NCBI RefSeq assembly: GCF_030068615.1
Contig: NZ_JASJOC010000020.1
Coordinates: forward strand, 1 to 39,256
Origin: Halostagnicola sp. A-GB9-2
GTDB lineage: Archaea; Halobacteriota; Halobacteria; Halobacteriales; Natrialbaceae
DNA length: 39,256 nucleotides
Direction of reading: 5' to 3'
The position numbers and the translations under genes were made by a program. Positions 21,210 to 30,176 of this stretch are shown here, one piece after another (within the stretch, counting starts at the first letter, position 1; each line of letters opens with the position of its first letter). A model generated the notes under the pieces. That model did no database searches and had not been told where the DNA came from. It saw only the letters and a program-made list of their open reading frames with translations.

Positions 21210-23177
21210 ATGACCGAAGAGAGACCAGCGTATCCTTTCCTCGAGAACCAAACGGTTCGTCGCTGGACTCCGCAAGCGTTCGGTCGCGATAGAACGCCAA
21301 CGGACCTGGCCGCCAGTAACCGCTCTGATCGCGAGTGGCCAGCGTGCTGGGGTGACGCCGCATCGTTGCTCGAGTGGAGCGACACCTACGAGCGCATCCT
21401 CGACGAGGAACATGCGCCATTCTACCGATGGTTCGTCGGTGGCCGGTTGAACGCCACGGAAAACTGCATCGATCGCCACCTCGAGGAGCGGAAGAATCAG
21501 GTCGCACTGCGGTGGGAGGGAAAACGAGGCGAGCGTCGAACCTATACGTACTACGACCTCCACCGCGAGGTATCGGCCGTCGCGGCCGCGCTCCGCGGGC
21601 TCGGCATCGAAGCGGACGACGTCGTCACGATCTACCTACCGAAACTCCCCGAGTTGCCGATCACGATGCTTGCCTGCGCTCGAATTGGGGCAGTCCACAA
21701 CGTCGTCTTCGCGGGGTTTGCTCCCGATGCTCTCGTCAAGCGGATGCAACGCGTCGACTCGTCCGCGTTCGTCACCTGCGACGGCAGCTTCCGCGAGGAG
21801 ACCGCGATCGACCAGAAGCGAAAAGCCGATACAGCACTGGCCTCGCTTGAGAAATCGCTCCCCACGATCGTCGTCGATCGACTTGGCGCGAGCCACGGGA
21901 CACACCTCGGTACAGACCAATACGACTACAACGAACTCGTCGAGACCTACGCTGGCGCAGATGTGTCTCCAGTGCCGCGGAAAGCAACCGATCCCCTCTT
22001 TCACATCCACACGTCGGGGACAACCGGTAATCCGCAGCGGATGACTCACTCCACAGGGGGCTACCTCGCAGGTGTCACGTGGACGGCCCAGACCGTGTTC
22101 GACCTCTCGCCGGGGACCACGATCTGGTGTACAGCCGATATCGGGTGGATTACCGGTCACTCCTACGTCGTCTACGGACCATTACTTTCGGGCGCGACGG
22201 TCGTCCTTGTGGAAGGGAGTCTCCGCTATCCGGACCGTCACCGTCCATGGGAAGTCATCGAACGGAACGGCGTGGAGGTCTTCTATACGACGCCAGGAGC
22301 GATCCGGACATTCATGAAGTGGGGAAAGTCGTTTCCCTCGTCCCACGACCTGTCGTCGCTTCGGCTGCTCGGCACCGTCGGTGAACCGATCGGTCCGAAT
22401 ACGTGGGAGTGGTACTACACCCACGTCGGCGAGGAGCGGTGCCCGATCGTCGACACGTGGTGGCAGACCGAAACCGGATGCGTTCTCATCTCAGCCCGTC
22501 CCGGAGTCGACGAGTTGAAGCCCGGTTCGGTCGGCCCACCGTTGCCCGGAATCGAAATCCAGATCGTCGACGAAGACGGTCGCGACCTTCCGCCGGGTGA
22601 ACCTGGCTATCTGACGATTGACCGTCCCTGGCCGTCGATGCTTGCTCCACTCGAGGGTGATCAGTACTGGGTTCTTGCGGAGTACTGGCAAGCGTTTTCG
22701 GACCCGCGGGCGGAGACCTGGCGGTATTTCACGGGCGACCGTGCCGTTGTCGACGACGATGGGTACGTAACGATCATCGGCCGTGACGACGATGTAATCA
22801 CGATCGATAACCGCCGCCTCGGAACGGCCGAACTCGAGGCTGCAATCACGATGGTAGACGGCGTTACCGAAGCCGCTGCCGTCGCCGAGAGTGCCGCTGG
22901 CGAGACGACGCTCTGTGTCTTCGCAACCCTCGAGCAAGAACAGCGGGACCGGAACGCCGTTCGAGACGCCATCAGGGATGCAGTCGCCGAGCGCGTCGGC
23001 GAGTTCACACGGCCAGCGAGCATTGTATTCACACCAGAACTTCCCGAAACATACTCCGGGAAAACGATGTACCGGCTCCTCGAGCGCGTCGTCAACGGCC
23101 GACCGCTTACGGACAGCGACACCCTTCGAAATCCAGAAATCCTCGGTGAACTCATAACGATCTGGAATCGGGAGTAA
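21210..23177 (+). CDS. Acetyl-CoA synthetase-like AMP-forming ligase, divergent
   Basis: The product has 655 residues, the usual length for acetyl-CoA synthetases, from the ATG at 21210. The N-terminal substrate region, WPACWGDAASLLEWSDTYERIL, and EVFYTTPGAIRTFMKWG, VDTWWQTETGC and RPWPSMLAP place it in the ACS subfamily. The C-terminal A10 block reads LPETYSGKTMYRLLER, keeping the adenylation lysine near residue 617. But the ATP loop reads HTSGTTGNPQRMTHSTGGYL (near residues 265-284), replacing the usual TGKPKGVVH, and GRDDDVITIDNRRLG lacks the common Ser-Gly-His. So it may act on another acid or be impaired. Not assigned the symbol acs for that reason. Confidence 0.75.
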   Translation: MTEERPAYPFLENQTVRRWTPQAFGRDRTPTDLAASNRSDREWPACWGDAASLLEWSDTYERILDEEHAPFYRWFVGGRLNATENCIDRHLEERKNQVALRWEGKRGERRTYTYYDLHREVSAVAAALRGLGIEADDVVTIYLPKLPELPITMLACARIGAVHNVVFAGFAPDALVKRMQRVDSSAFVTCDGSFREETAIDQKRKADTALASLEKSLPTIVVDRLGASHGTHLGTDQYDYNELVETYAGADVSPVPRKATDPLFHIHTSGTTGNPQRMTHSTGGYLAGVTWTAQTVFDLSPGTTIWCTADIGWITGHSYVVYGPLLSGATVVLVEGSLRYPDRHRPWEVIERNGVEVFYTTPGAIRTFMKWGKSFPSSHDLSSLRLLGTVGEPIGPNTWEWYYTHVGEERCPIVDTWWQTETGCVLISARPGVDELKPGSVGPPLPGIEIQIVDEDGRDLPPGEPGYLTIDRPWPSMLAPLEGDQYWVLAEYWQAFSDPRAETWRYFTGDRAVVDDDGYVTIIGRDDDVITIDNRRLGTAELEAAITMVDGVTEAAAVAESAAGETTLCVFATLEQEQRDRNAVRDAIRDAVAERVGEFTRPASIVFTPELPETYSGKTMYRLLERVVNGRPLTDSDTLRNPEILGELITIWNRE

Positions 23178-23332
23178 GCAGTCGAGGGGTACTCCTGCCC
23201 ACGGATTTCTCGTCCGCTGGCTGACGAGGTATTTTCACGTCCTCGAGTCTTTGCTGAGGGGTTTCGATTCCATCAATGGCAGGTGATCGTCTCGTCTTCC
23301 GTACCGACGGCTAGCGCTCGACGCCTTACGTC

Positions 23333-25159
23333 CTATTCAGTACGAGTGTCAACATTGTCCGAGCGTGGGTGAACCTCGAACGGACGCATCATATCGTGGT
23401 CTTCGTGCTCGATCATGTGACAGTGCCACATGTATGTACCCGTCTGATCGTTGAACAGTCCGTCGTGCTCTCCGAAGTGGACGATCACGTGGACAATTTC
23501 ACCGGGATCGACGGTGATGACGTCGTTCCATCCTCGTTCGTACGGCTCGGGTGCCTCGAGTGCGTCGAGGTCGATCTCGTCCTCGTTCGGATCGTAGTCC
23601 CCAATCGACTGTCGCCCCAACATCTGGAAGTGTACGAGGTGAAGGTGGATCGGATGGGACATTGCGCTTCGGTTGGCGAAACTCCAGATCTCGGTGTCAC
23701 CGAGCGCGGGCTCCTCGGTCACGGGGTCGTCGACCTCGAGACCGACACGGTCGGCTGCCGTTCCAAGCAAGTGGAGCTGCCGTCCGTAGTCGTCACTCGC
23801 GCCGCCGTTGAGCGTGAGATAACGTTCGTTGTCGACCGAATCGACGGGGATGTCCGGAACGCGGGTCAACTTGTCGGGGAGTTCGGTAGCGTCCTGTGAA
23901 TCCTCGGCGTCGCTCACATCCACGAGCATGATCTGGGGGAGCGAAACGATGTCGTCGTCAGCCGAGCCCGCCTCACCGCGATACTGCGCGGGCGCGTCGT
24001 TGTGGAGCAGTAGCGTCTCTCCGGCGTATTCGGAGAAATCAACGAAGATATCGGCACGCTGACCGGAGCCAAGCTCGAGGCGGTCGTCGATTTCTCCTGG
24101 CGTCGAGAGGAGGCCGCCATCGTTCCCGATCTGGACGAAAGACGGCCCGCCCACGCCAATCTCGCCCGACGACTCGTCGTACTGACGGAGTTTGAGGGTG
24201 TAATACCGACTGTTCGACCCGTTGAGGAGTCGGAACCGATACGATCTGGGTTCGACGGAGAGCCGAGGCCAGGCCTTCCCGTTGACGACCGACGTATCGC
24301 CGTAGAACTGCGGAACGATACTCGGGTCGGGGTGCGCATCGTCTCCGCCGCCTTGCTCGTCCGAGACGGCCGTGGGATAGAACAACGACCCGTCCTCCTC
24401 GAAACTCCGATCCTGGAGCACGAGCGGAATCTCGTACTCGTCCTCGGGCAGACCGAGACTCCGTTCGTGTTCGCTCCGCAGGAGATAGAATCCCACGAGC
24501 CCGGCATAGACGTTTAATCGCGTAATACCGAGCGAGTGGTCGTGATACCACAGTGTCGCCGGCGGCTGGTCGTTCACGTAGTAGTAGTCTCGCTTCTCGA
24601 ACTCGGGGCCCGTCTCCTGAAAGTCCCGAGTGAACCACGCCTGCGCGTGGCCGTCGCTCTCGGACTCGACGTTTCCACCGTGGAGATGCGTTACGGTCCG
24701 TGCACCCGGCGTATCGTACGGAATAATGTCGCTGTGGATCGTCGTGTCTTCAGGCAGGAGATGTTCGTCCGGGAGGTCGTTCGTCCAGCGGACGTAGATC
24801 GGTTCACCCTGCTCAGCTTCGATCGTCGGGCCCGGGAACTGCCCGTCGTAGCCCCAGACGGCCGTCGCTGGGAGGTCGCGGTGTAGCTTCTGCTCGACCT
24901 CGCTCATCGCTATCTCGTAGCGGGGGTGACCGTCTTTCGTTCCGGACGGTTTCGCGACACCCGGTCGGGGAACCTCATCGACCCACTTCTCGAGGTCTGG
25001 TGACGAGTGGTCCGTTATCGTCGTCGCGTTCTTGGCTTGGGGCGGATTCGTATTCTCAGTCGAACAGCCTGCGAGAGCTGAGATACCCGTGCCACCGGCT
25101 GCGATGCAGAGCTCACGGCGTGATACCACTGGTCGAGGTTCTACAGCGCGATCACTCAT
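23333..25159 (-). CDS. Multicopper oxidase (laccase-like), Tat-exported lipoprotein
   Basis: The product has 608 residues. The leader SRRELCIAAGGTGISALAGC carries a twin-arginine motif and a lipobox with Cys32, so export by Tat and lipid anchoring are predicted. Four copper-binding segments follow in cupredoxin order: THLHGGNV, LWYHDHSLG, SHPIHLHLVHFQ and MWHCHMIEHEDHDMM, which together supply the type 1, 2 and 3 sites; the final Met is the axial ligand position. The family includes haloarchaeal laccase LccA and bacterial CotA. The reaction is oxidation of phenols or metals with oxygen reduced to water, outside the cell. The gene stands alone, convergent with the synthetase gene. Confidence 0.88.
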   Translation of the reverse strand: MSDRAVEPRPVVSRRELCIAAGGTGISALAGCSTENTNPPQAKNATTITDHSSPDLEKWVDEVPRPGVAKPSGTKDGHPRYEIAMSEVEQKLHRDLPATAVWGYDGQFPGPTIEAEQGEPIYVRWTNDLPDEHLLPEDTTIHSDIIPYDTPGARTVTHLHGGNVESESDGHAQAWFTRDFQETGPEFEKRDYYYVNDQPPATLWYHDHSLGITRLNVYAGLVGFYLLRSEHERSLGLPEDEYEIPLVLQDRSFEEDGSLFYPTAVSDEQGGGDDAHPDPSIVPQFYGDTSVVNGKAWPRLSVEPRSYRFRLLNGSNSRYYTLKLRQYDESSGEIGVGGPSFVQIGNDGGLLSTPGEIDDRLELGSGQRADIFVDFSEYAGETLLLHNDAPAQYRGEAGSADDDIVSLPQIMLVDVSDAEDSQDATELPDKLTRVPDIPVDSVDNERYLTLNGGASDDYGRQLHLLGTAADRVGLEVDDPVTEEPALGDTEIWSFANRSAMSHPIHLHLVHFQMLGRQSIGDYDPNEDEIDLDALEAPEPYERGWNDVITVDPGEIVHVIVHFGEHDGLFNDQTGTYMWHCHMIEHEDHDMMRPFEVHPRSDNVDTRTE

Positions 25160-25395
25160 AGTACATGTTAGCGTATGATATCCCAGTATATGCGGGGCCA
25201 GCCGATTCCTACTGAGTCGGAATCCGGAGAGGGTACATCACCGGGAGCGGCCTATCCCAGCCGTCCTCGTTCCCAAAACGTGGAACACGATATGCATGAT
25301 CCGGAGTCGATGTGGCCACAGCAACATCATTATGGTTCATCCGGAATAAGCTATCTATGCGCACCCCGATAGCCGCTAGAGACACCTCGATCACC

Positions 25396-25671
25396 ATGAC
25401 CAAAGTCCCTTCCCAGTTACAGACGTTCGATATCGCGGAAACCGACGACGTAGTGCGAGCGTATCTACAAACGGAGTGTCTGGATCACCCGACGAGAGGA
25501 CCCTACATAAAATCACGAGTACTGTACGAGGGTGTCGAAGACGAGATCGACGACCGGTTTTCACTGGAGCTGTTCGGATTATTCTGTGAAAGCCGATCGT
25601 ACTTGGAGAAGTGGTCGAGAGGATATAACGGATCGTACCGGTATCGGATCCTCCGTGAGCATCTCCGCTAA
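25396..25671 (+). CDS. Hypothetical protein, haloarchaeal type
   Basis: The product has 91 residues from the ATG at 25396; an earlier in-frame start at 25312 gives a Met/Arg-rich leader not likely to be real. It has no membrane segment. Visible features are acidic helices, EELDDVVRAYLQTECL-like helix (ETDDVVRAYLQTECLDH) and a Tyr/Arg-rich C-terminus (YNGSYRYRILREHLR), with two cysteines. No family is recognised. It starts 237 bases from the divergent multicopper oxidase gene, and the iclR gene follows by 97 bases. Confidence 0.6.
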   Translation: MTKVPSQLQTFDIAETDDVVRAYLQTECLDHPTRGPYIKSRVLYEGVEDEIDDRFSLELFGLFCESRSYLEKWSRGYNGSYRYRILREHLR

Positions 25672-25738
25672 CCGTGCGTTGCCTACGGATTTCTGAGAGG
25701 AGCGGCAGTAGTACTTAATAATTCGATTAGAACGAATC

Positions 25739-25759
25739 TTTATACCGATTTAGCCGGTA
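25739..25759 (+). promoter_or_regulatory. TATA box and inverted repeat at the iclR promoter
   Basis: TTTATA (25739-25744) is placed 25-30 bases before the ATG at 25769. TACCG-N7-CGGTA at 25743-25759 overlaps its downstream side and reaches to 10 bases before the start, where a bound repressor would block transcription. Autoregulation by the IclR protein is a natural guess. Confidence 0.5.
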
Positions 25760-25768
25760 CGAAGAGGT

Positions 25769-26569
25769 ATGACCAAACAGACGGCGAAAACCACGGAACG
25801 ATCGCTGGACGTAATCGACACGATTCAGAAATTAGGCGGTGCAACACTCGAGGAATTGACCGGTGAATTAGAGATTGCGAGAAGTACGATCCATCTCCAC
25901 CTCCAGACCCTTCTCAAGGAGGGGTATCTCACAAAAGAGGGCGCGGTATATCATATTGGATTGCGGTTCCTCAATCACGGCGAGTATGCACGATCACGCA
26001 AGAAGGCGTACACGCTGGCGAAGCAGACGGTAACAGACCTTTCCGACCGAATCGACGAAGAGGTCGAATTCGTCGTCGAGAACGATAATCGCGGCATTCT
26101 CGTCCACGAATCCTTCCATCCGGATAGCCACTTTCCATCGAAGGAGCGCTATATCTCTACCGCGCCTAGTTCCGCCGGGATCTACTATTACCTCCACAGC
26201 GTTGCAACCGGCAAAGCGATCCTGGCCGAATTACCCGACGAGCGCGTCGAAGCGGTATTGGATGACTGGGGACTCCCTAGACAGACAGCACACACCATCA
26301 CGGACCGGAACGATTTCTTCCGAGAACTCGAGCAGATTCGCGATCGAGGCGTTGCGTTCGCCGATGAAGAGTACGTCGACGGTCTCAGAGAAGTCGGGCG
26401 GCGTGTGACGGGTCCCGATGGGAGCGTTCTCGGCGCGATCGCCATCATCGGCCCGAAGTATCGATTTACGGACGAACGGTACACCACCGAGTTGCCGGAG
26501 GTTCTGATGGAATACGTCGACGACCTCGAGACCGAAATCAGCGATTCGTACTTGGACGATTATCGCTAA
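25769..26569 (+). CDS. IclR-family transcriptional regulator
   Basis: The product has 266 residues. Residues 8-75 form the IclR winged helix, with GGATLEELTGELEIARSTIHLHLQTLLKEGYL. Residues 85-260 are the IclR effector-binding domain: LAKQTVTDLSDRIDEEVEFVVENDNRGILVHE, quoted in part, then YYYLHSVATGKAILAELP and VAFADEEYVDGLREVGRRV. The family senses small organic acids or aromatic degradation products. The gene starts a group with no obvious metabolic partner; its next plus-strand neighbours are small proteins. It differs from the second IclR gene at the window's right end. The operator candidate at 25743-25759 suggests self-control. Confidence 0.85.
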   Translation: MTKQTAKTTERSLDVIDTIQKLGGATLEELTGELEIARSTIHLHLQTLLKEGYLTKEGAVYHIGLRFLNHGEYARSRKKAYTLAKQTVTDLSDRIDEEVEFVVENDNRGILVHESFHPDSHFPSKERYISTAPSSAGIYYYLHSVATGKAILAELPDERVEAVLDDWGLPRQTAHTITDRNDFFRELEQIRDRGVAFADEEYVDGLREVGRRVTGPDGSVLGAIAIIGPKYRFTDERYTTELPEVLMEYVDDLETEISDSYLDDYR

Positions 26570-26918
26570 GTAACCGGATCTCTCACGAGTTTCAGCGAAT
26601 AATCCGAGTACACTGTATCATTATATGTGTCCCTGTTTTCGGAACGAGATGATGGGTTTCCATTACGCCCGCATGTGTGTAACTCTTTGAGTGTGATTGC
26701 GAAACCGTACGGCGCGTCGCCGACATTGTTCGGAAAATCCGGACTACTATACACACTGGACGAATACGTTGTATTCCAGGAGAACCGCCGGCCGTCGTCA
26801 ACCGTGCTGACGGCAGTTAGGTCGGCGAAGAACCGACTAGAATGAAAATTTCACCTCACATTGCGATAAGCGATACGTAGCGAACGGGAGCACAGTATGA
26901 TTCCTAGCGAACAGGTAA
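26570..26918. other. 349-base gap, no feature seen
   Basis: It contains only AT/GC-mixed spacer. An open frame at 26627-26845 has no domain, no TATA spacing and reads as noise. Confidence 0.4.
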
Positions 26919-27200
26919 TTACGATCCGTCTCTGTTGACTTCAACTATCGTCCCGATCATCGTCCACGCCGATTCGTCTACGCCCTTTCGTCCGACCAGA
27001 ATCGATTCGTTATCCGTGCTCGTGATGAATCGATAGTCCGCGTCAGCGTCCTCGCAAACACCCTCCGCCTGAAATTCCTGCTGAAAGAATTCGGCCCCGG
27101 AAATATGAAATATGGCCGTCGTTCCGTCGTCGAGCGTCAGCTCGACGGGGTCGGGACTGATCTGGTGTATTCGTTTCGCGGTCGGGTTGAGGTCTGCCAT
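26919..27200 (-). CDS. Small hypothetical protein
   Basis: The product has 93 residues from the ATG at 27200; CTTATA on the minus strand (27225-27230) is 25-30 bases upstream and supports this start. The sequence is beta-rich (DPVELTLDDGTTAIFHISGAEFFQQEF, then DYRFITSTDNESILVGRKG and WTMIGTIVEV). This looks like a small SH3-like or OB-like barrel of the type haloarchaea keep next to transport genes, but no family is recognised. It follows trkA on the same strand by 46 bases and may be co-transcribed, although it has its own TATA. Confidence 0.6.
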   Translation of the reverse strand: MADLNPTAKRIHQISPDPVELTLDDGTTAIFHISGAEFFQQEFQAEGVCEDADADYRFITSTDNESILVGRKGVDESAWTMIGTIVEVNRDGS

Positions 27201-27246
27201 ACGTACGTACTGGCGGTTACGGCCTATAAGTCGTGTTGATTCCGCG

Positions 27247-28581
27247 CTAGATAACCTCGATGACTTCCTCGAGTACATCTGTATCAACGAACAGAATGAC
27301 GTGATCTCCCGGTCTGATTACGGTTGTTCCGCGAGGCGTCACGAGTTCACCGGAGCGAGCGATCGCACCGATAATGACTTCGTCCGGAAGGCTCGCCGTA
27401 GAATCCCTGATTTCGTGATCTGCGAGAGTACTCTCTTCGGTAACGACGATCTCGATCACTTCCGCACGATCGTGGTCAAGCAGTACGATTTTTTCGGTCG
27501 GAATCAATCGGGTAAAGCGAATAATTTCCTCGGCGGTCTCCTCGCGTGGATTGACAGTCACGTCGACGCCGGCAGCTTCGAACAGGTCGGCATACCCTCT
27601 GTCCTCGACGATAGCGATGGTTTCACCGACGCCGAACTGGCGGGCAACTAACGATACGAGTAAGTTTCGTTCGTCACTCGCCAATGCAGCGATGACGATA
27701 TCGACATCCCCGATGTGTTCACGCTCCAGAAATACGACGTCCGCGGGATCCCCCTCGAGCACTGTCGTGTTCGGGAGTGCTTCAGCCGCGTTTCGAGCGC
27801 GATCGGGATCCTGTTCGAGTAACCGGGGACGATAGCCGTGTTCTTCGAACAGCCGAGCTATTTGAAAGCCGATCTCACTTGCGCCGGCGATAACGACCTC
27901 GTCGGTCGGACTTCGCGACGACAGTGAAATACGATTCGCGACGTTCGTAACGCCGCTAGCGCTTCCGATGACTACGATCCGATCGGTGGCCCGTATTACG
28001 GTTTCTCCGGTCGGAAGCACCAGCTCGTCGTCGCGGAAGATCGCTGCGACCGTGACCGATCTGTCCAGATCGATCTGGCGCACAGTTCGATCGACGAACG
28101 GACTCTCGGGGTTGACTTCGAACGCAGCCATTCGAACGAGACCGTTGGCGAACGTATCAACCTCCTGTGCAGCAGGGAGTCCTGCGATCCGAAACGCCGC
28201 TTCGGACGTCAACGAGTCCGTGCAGATCATGAAATCGACACCGAACGCGTCCGGACGGGCGGTCCACGTTTCGAAGAGCGTTCGACGTCTCACTCGAGCA
28301 ATAGTGAACGCGTCGGAGATCATCGTTACGGTCGCACAAATAACGGTATTGACCTCGTCGTCGTCGGTACACGCGATCACGAGATCCGCCCGATCGATTT
28401 CGGCCTCGCGTAGTGTTTCGATATCTCGGCCGTCCCCGTGGACGGCGAGGACATCGTACGCGTACGCGAGTTCGTCGACGACCCGCTCGTCGCCGTCGAC
28501 GATGACGACCTCGTGAAGGTCCGCGAGCGTCGCAGCGATCGCTCGTCCGACTTCACCAGCTCCGACGACCGTTATACGCAT
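27247..28581 (-). CDS. trkA: TrkA-type potassium uptake regulator with duplicated RCK modules
   Basis: The product has 444 residues from the ATG at 28581. An alternative start 60 bases upstream (28641) would add 20 residues, which are not typical. Two TrkA-N Rossmann folds (MRITVVGAGEVGRAIA near 1-16; VVIAGASEIGFQIARL near 222-237) alternate with two TrkA-C domains (near 135-215 and 365-444, ending FVDTDVLEEV). This is the usual doubled KTN/RCK arrangement binding NAD(H) on the cytosolic face of a Trk potassium channel. The channel gene (trkH) is not in the window, and the neighbour at 26919-27200 is unrelated. Salt-in haloarchaea depend on Trk potassium uptake. Confidence 0.9.
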   Translation of the reverse strand: MRITVVGAGEVGRAIAATLADLHEVVIVDGDERVVDELAYAYDVLAVHGDGRDIETLREAEIDRADLVIACTDDDEVNTVICATVTMISDAFTIARVRRRTLFETWTARPDAFGVDFMICTDSLTSEAAFRIAGLPAAQEVDTFANGLVRMAAFEVNPESPFVDRTVRQIDLDRSVTVAAIFRDDELVLPTGETVIRATDRIVVIGSASGVTNVANRISLSSRSPTDEVVIAGASEIGFQIARLFEEHGYRPRLLEQDPDRARNAAEALPNTTVLEGDPADVVFLEREHIGDVDIVIAALASDERNLLVSLVARQFGVGETIAIVEDRGYADLFEAAGVDVTVNPREETAEEIIRFTRLIPTEKIVLLDHDRAEVIEIVVTEESTLADHEIRDSTASLPDEVIIGAIARSGELVTPRGTTVIRPGDHVILFVDTDVLEEVIEVI

Positions 28582-28675
28582 TGGACTCGTGTTCGACTGA
28601 TACTCGAGTGGTGACTTGAGAGCGGCATCAGTGACCGTCATTGATTTCTATGGATCATCCGACAGACCGATCGAC

Positions 28676-28689
28676 CGACCATGTGGTCG
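28676..28689. promoter_or_regulatory. 14-base palindrome CGACCATGTGGTCG upstream of trkA
   Basis: It lies about 95-108 bases ahead of the trkA start (28581). It may be a regulator site, but single palindromes of this size can occur by chance. Confidence 0.3.
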
Positions 28690-28797
28690 TCTCGTCCCGG
28701 ATGTGTTCAGGTATAGAGTTCGTGGACCATTATGAGTTCCGTTCGTGGACGATTCTGTTCCCGGACAGTCCCGAATTCCGGTGCAACGACGACCGAG

Positions 28798-28864
28798 TCG
28801 ATTACTATCGGTATCGATCCACCGTCGCTTCCAGGCTCAGTGGTGAACGCTGAGTAGTAATCGA
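28798..28864. other. Long intergenic inverted repeat in the trkA-DUF5786 gap
   Basis: TCGATTACTA (28798-28807) and TAGTAATCGA (28855-28864) are perfect 10-base complements. The 47 bases between hold a smaller CTCAG/CTGAG stem. It could be a structured RNA or the end of a decayed mobile element. The rest of the 28582-29351 gap shows nothing else. Confidence 0.4.
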
Positions 28865-29351
28865 TACGAACTCTCACAGACGGTCGGACCGCCGTCCTCC
28901 AGACCGAAGACACGACAGCTTCCGATCTCGTCTCAGAGACTCTCAAATGGGGGCTGATACCGTCTGATAGATTTCTGACCAGCCAATCGTGTAGCTCGAG
29001 TGAGCCAGCCACCGTAACTGGGTCACACGCTCGTTCGATAGCACGAGAGAATTGTTCGATATAGCTGGATTATTATATTGAAGTACCGATTCAGGAATCA
29101 CATCTCTGGATACGGTGCTCCCACAATTTTGTATAATACTCTGGATTTTGTATGGAAATATCGACACCAGCACACCTATTACATACATATGATTGTAATA
29201 TAAATCGAATGGAAGCAAACGCAGACAACAGAATCCAATTATACTGTACTATTAAAAGTAGAGTTATCAAAACCTTCTTGCAGTGTCTGTAACGCTGTTC
29301 TGTCGGTGACCGATACCTTGATTACGACTGCTCACAAACGTTCGTATTCAC

Positions 29352-29531
29352 ATGGGAATGGGTAACTATGACCAGCGTGAGTACGAACGTCGCGAACGGA
29401 CGATCTCCGAAATTGAGTCCGACTCGGACGACCAGCCGAACGAGTATCGAGGCAAAATAACGTTCGACGACAGCAGCTCGACCAGCGAACTTCTCGAGAA
29501 CCTCCAACAGATGAAGTCGGAAGAATCGTGA
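29352..29531 (+). CDS. DUF5786-type small haloarchaeal protein
   Basis: The product has 59 residues, too short for many gene finders. It reads MGMGNYDQREYERRER, then an acidic segment (SDSDDQPNEYRGKI), then FDDSSSTSELLENLQQMKSEES. This is the layout of the abundant haloarchaeal DUF5786 group ('MGfGsYdE..', then 'ST.ELl..l..mK'), so it is real. Those proteins are small, acidic and cytosolic with no assigned function. It has no operon partner; the next small gene follows 61 bases on. Confidence 0.8.
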   Translation: MGMGNYDQREYERRERTISEIESDSDDQPNEYRGKITFDDSSSTSELLENLQQMKSEES

Positions 29532-29562
29532 CAGAGTTGCTGAACGATAGCAGACCAAACGA

Positions 29563-29567
29563 TTTAT
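29563..29567 (+). promoter_or_regulatory. TATA box of the small membrane protein
   Basis: TTTAT in GATTTATCTC lies 26-30 bases before the ATG at 29593, so a leaderless transcript is likely. Confidence 0.45.
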
Positions 29568-29592
29568 CTCTATTTGATTGGTACTGCTACGT

Positions 29593-29727
29593 ATGGCGCT
29601 CGACGAAATCCTTAGTGGTGACCAGATCACTGGCCGTCAAGCTACGATGATCTTCTTCACATGGCTAACGCTGGTGTTAGCGGCTGGAATTATCCTGCTA
29701 TTGATCACGAGAAGCACTGTTGGATAG
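29593..29727 (+). CDS. Small single-helix membrane protein
   Basis: The product has only 44 residues: MALDEILSGDQITGRQATMI, then a hydrophobic helix (FFTWLTLVLAAGIILLLITR, about residues 21-40) and a short STVG tail. It is not a fragment of a larger frame. Small haloarchaeal integral membrane proteins with an N-terminal amphipathic segment like this are usual, but no function can be given. TATA at 29563-29567 supports expression. Confidence 0.55.
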   Translation: MALDEILSGDQITGRQATMIFFTWLTLVLAAGIILLLITRSTVG

Positions 29728-30176
29728 GCTGCGATCGATTGACTGATCCGAAACGCGTTGCGTCTCGCTATCTCGCAACCTCGCGTTCTGCGACCGTTCC
29801 TCGAGATACTCGATCCCACCGGGAGGTGAACCAATATTCTAGTCAGTAGGGCGTTCCAAACACCCCAGTAAAATAGGTATAGATGTCATAGAACTAATTA
29901 ATTGCTATTTGAAATGAGATTGTCTGCCGTCCTACTCGGTCATCTCGGGGCTGTCCGTTGATTCTGAACGCAGGATCCGTGAGTAGGAATCGTCAACCCG
30001 GTGACCTCGAGCAAATGTCGACATTTGTGAGAGGAGACCATTCGGGGAAACGCATATTGTCAGAATCGAGGGATCTCCGAATCTGGATACGGACCGATTG
30101 TTCCGGAATGGCAATTGCCGAGGATCCAGCGATCGATCTCGAGACATTCAAATCAGTCGTCGCACTACGGAATCGT
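29728..30176. other. 449-base gap upstream of the deoxyhypusine synthase gene
   Basis: It contains one perfect 16-base palindrome (30012-30027). The deoxyhypusine synthase frame is open through part of it (from 29958), but that extension has no conservation to the family. Confidence 0.5.
30012..30027. promoter_or_regulatory. Perfect 16-base palindrome CAAATGTCGACATTTG
   Basis: It is 150 bases before the chosen start at 30177 (81 before the alternative in-frame ATG at 30108). Fully symmetric sites of this size usually bind a dimeric regulator. Confidence 0.4.

Noticed and set aside
26627-26845. Possible small gene in the gap before 26919
   Set aside because: Short frame without promoter spacing, acidic bias or similarity to a known group.
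29958-30176. Longer start for deoxyhypusine synthase
   Set aside because: The added 73 residues lack family similarity and contain the palindrome at 30012.
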